From NCBI GenBank assembly GCA_030019325.1, contig JASEFB010000020.1:1-22786 (forward strand): a DNA stretch of 22,786 nt, read 5' to 3'. The notes beneath the pieces were generated by a model. The model searched no databases and was not told where the DNA came from. It saw nothing but the letters and a program-made list of their open reading frames with translations. Source of the DNA: an archaeon (GTDB taxonomy: Archaea; Halobacteriota; Syntropharchaeia; Alkanophagales; Methanospirareceae). Shown piece after piece: positions 21,900-22,786 of the stretch (position 1 is the stretch's first letter; the number at the start of each line of letters is the position of its first letter). A program made the translations under genes and the position numbers.

Positions 21900-22232
21900 A
21901 TGAAAACAAAATTGATTATTGGACTATTGGTTCTGGCACTGATGGCGACTGCTATCAGTTTGGTATCGGCTCACAACAATCGCTTCGGTTCAGCCCCAAC
22001 TGCAATAGATGGAGATTCGACTGGCCCAAGGTGGTGTTGCTATTTCGAGGATGAGGATGGCGATGGTTTCTGCGACCATTGGGAGAATGGACATGGATTC
22101 AGATGGTTTGCACAAAATTTAACCCCGGGTGAGTGGGCAGTTTACAAAAGTAGAGAAAATGGATGCGACAACAACACGCGTGATGAAGGAGAAGATGGTA
22201 AAATGCTTATGGTGTCAAATTCAACCTTTTGA
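21900..22232 (+). CDS. Small exported protein with an EF-hand-type calcium loop
   Basis: 110 residues from ATG 21900, with GGGTGAT upstream; an in-frame TTG at 21888 is weaker. Residues 1-24 are a clear signal peptide (MKTKLIIGLLVLALMATA, then ISLVSA, cut before HNN). Residues 51-62, DEDGDGFCDHWE, fit the 12-position EF-hand loop: D1, D3, D5, G6, D9, E12. Four cysteines (C46, C47, C58, C89) could form disulfides outside the cell. No anchor or repeat is seen. Family not recognised. It is probably on its own promoter; an A/T-rich TATA-like stretch (TTTTTATAGTATAAAATTATAAATA) precedes it at about 21859-21884. Confidence 0.7.
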   Translation: MKTKLIIGLLVLALMATAISLVSAHNNRFGSAPTAIDGDSTGPRWCCYFEDEDGDGFCDHWENGHGFRWFAQNLTPGEWAVYKSRENGCDNNTRDEGEDGKMLMVSNSTF

Positions 22233-22444
22233 ATAGTTATAGATTTATCACGGCGGCCCCTTCTCCATCATACTCATTGAAGAAGTGGAGACGAAGGGTT
22301 TGGAGAGGGAAAAATGGACTTTTTACATAAAAGAAGCACAGAGAGGGGGTCTTAGATTTTTACAGCAGCCTTCTACTGCTACTACTTTGGTTTTTCTTTT
22401 CGCGCCGATTAATATTATCATAGTAAAAGGATCGTGATAACCGC
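22233..22444. other. Spacer before the antiporter gene
   Basis: 212 bases, no gene seen. TTAATATTATCATAG at about 22409-22423 could be the promoter region of the antiporter gene, whose ATG is at 22445. I see no clear terminator for the upstream gene. Confidence 0.35.
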
Positions 22445-22786
22445 ATGGAACTAGTTATATTTATACAGGATTTAGCAATAGTTCTGATGTTTGCGGGTAT
22501 TGTCAGCATACTCTTTTCCAGACTTAATCAACCCGCTATATTTGGATATTTGGTTGCAGGATGCTTGATTGGACCGTATGCATTAAAACTGGTGAGTAAC
22601 GTGGAAACAGTCGACCTTTTTGCAAACCTTAGTGTAATTTTTCTGATTTTTTCCATAGGGCTGGAATTCAATATTAAAAAGCTGCGAAGAGTGGGAGGTG
22701 TGGCATTGTTCACGGGAATTTTAGAAATGATAGTGATAATAGGAATAGCAAATGCCGCTGGTAGACTGCTTGGACTATCATACATG
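22445..22786 (+). CDS. CPA2-family (Kef/NapA-type) monovalent cation/proton antiporter, N-terminal part
   Basis: 114 codons, open to the right edge. Starts MELVIFIQDLAIVLMFAG, followed by LFSRLNQPAIFGYLVAGCLIGPY, the first helices and the conserved P-x-I-x-GY-x-x-AG-x-x-IGP block of CPA2 antiporters, then IFLIFSIGLEFNIKKLRRVG, the FxxGLE-type segment after helix 3, and a further hydrophobic helix. It exchanges K+ or Na+ for H+ across the membrane; NapA-type and KefB-type cannot be separated without the ion-binding helices and any C-terminal TrkA-N domain, which lie beyond the window. Confidence 0.9.
   Translation, partial: MELVIFIQDLAIVLMFAGIVSILFSRLNQPAIFGYLVAGCLIGPYALKLVSNVETVDLFANLSVIFLIFSIGLEFNIKKLRRVGGVALFTGILEMIVIIGIANAAGRLLGLSYM

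Overview
The window comes from a euryarchaeal chromosome. Several gene types are archaeal or methanogen-type: an archaeal-type isoleucyl-tRNA synthetase, a UPF0058 protein, a PaREP1/HEPN-like protein, an Lhr-type helicase, a MEDS-domain sensor, and gas vesicle proteins closest to the archaeal J, M, H, K and F/L types. Promoters look archaeal: A/T-rich TATA-like boxes about 26 bases before a start site, several of them giving leaderless or short-leader messages. A methanogen or ANME-related lineage (Methanomicrobia/Syntropharchaeia-like) is my best guess. It rests on family recall, not on a marker gene.

Layout. 1-1012: the 3' end of an unknown gene, a PaREP1/HEPN-like gene, and a convergent winged-helix regulator transcribed away from the next block. 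1108-5625: a compact nine-gene operon on the plus strand: GvpJ-like with an added zinc ribbon, GvpM-like, a Get3/ArsA-type ATPase, two small related proteins of unknown family, a winged-helix/mini-Hsp20 fusion, GvpH-like Hsp20, GvpK, and a long GvpF/L. No canonical GvpA or GvpN is present. 5672-8623 (minus): Lhr-like helicase. 8840-10342 (plus): an OMP decarboxylase-like and orotate phosphoribosyltransferase-like pair (last steps to UMP). 10541-12364 (plus): a GAF/PAS sensor with no kinase and several shortened PAS units. 12533-12805 (minus): UPF0058. 13064-13862 (minus): a ferredoxin followed by an adenosine-specific-kinase family protein. 14161-15600 (plus): a MEDS/PAS/PAS sensor that stops at the kinase H-box. 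15684-18656 (minus): ileS. 18935-21816 (plus): an ATP-grasp enzyme and a GH13 glycoside hydrolase, closely spaced. 21900-22232: a small exported protein with an EF-hand loop. 22445-end: the start of a CPA2 cation/proton antiporter.

Two things stand out. First, the gas-vesicle-type operon has accessory parts (J, M, H, K, F/L) but no recognisable main shell protein or GvpN. It carries a Get3-type ATPase that keeps the CxxC motif, two unknown small paralogues and an unusual regulator/chaperone fusion. It may be a variant assembly pathway, or a different protein compartment built from GvpA-superfamily subunits. Second, a GC-rich two-hairpin palindromic element occurs three times, each time inside a gene and each time read through as protein in a different frame or orientation: GvpF/L, the Lhr helicase (as a four-hairpin cluster) and the end of UPF0058. 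This resembles protein-coding palindromic elements such as those of Rickettsia.

The two sensor genes also show damage or remodelling, since both lack their output domains. I saw no rRNA, tRNA, CRISPR array, transposase or integrase.
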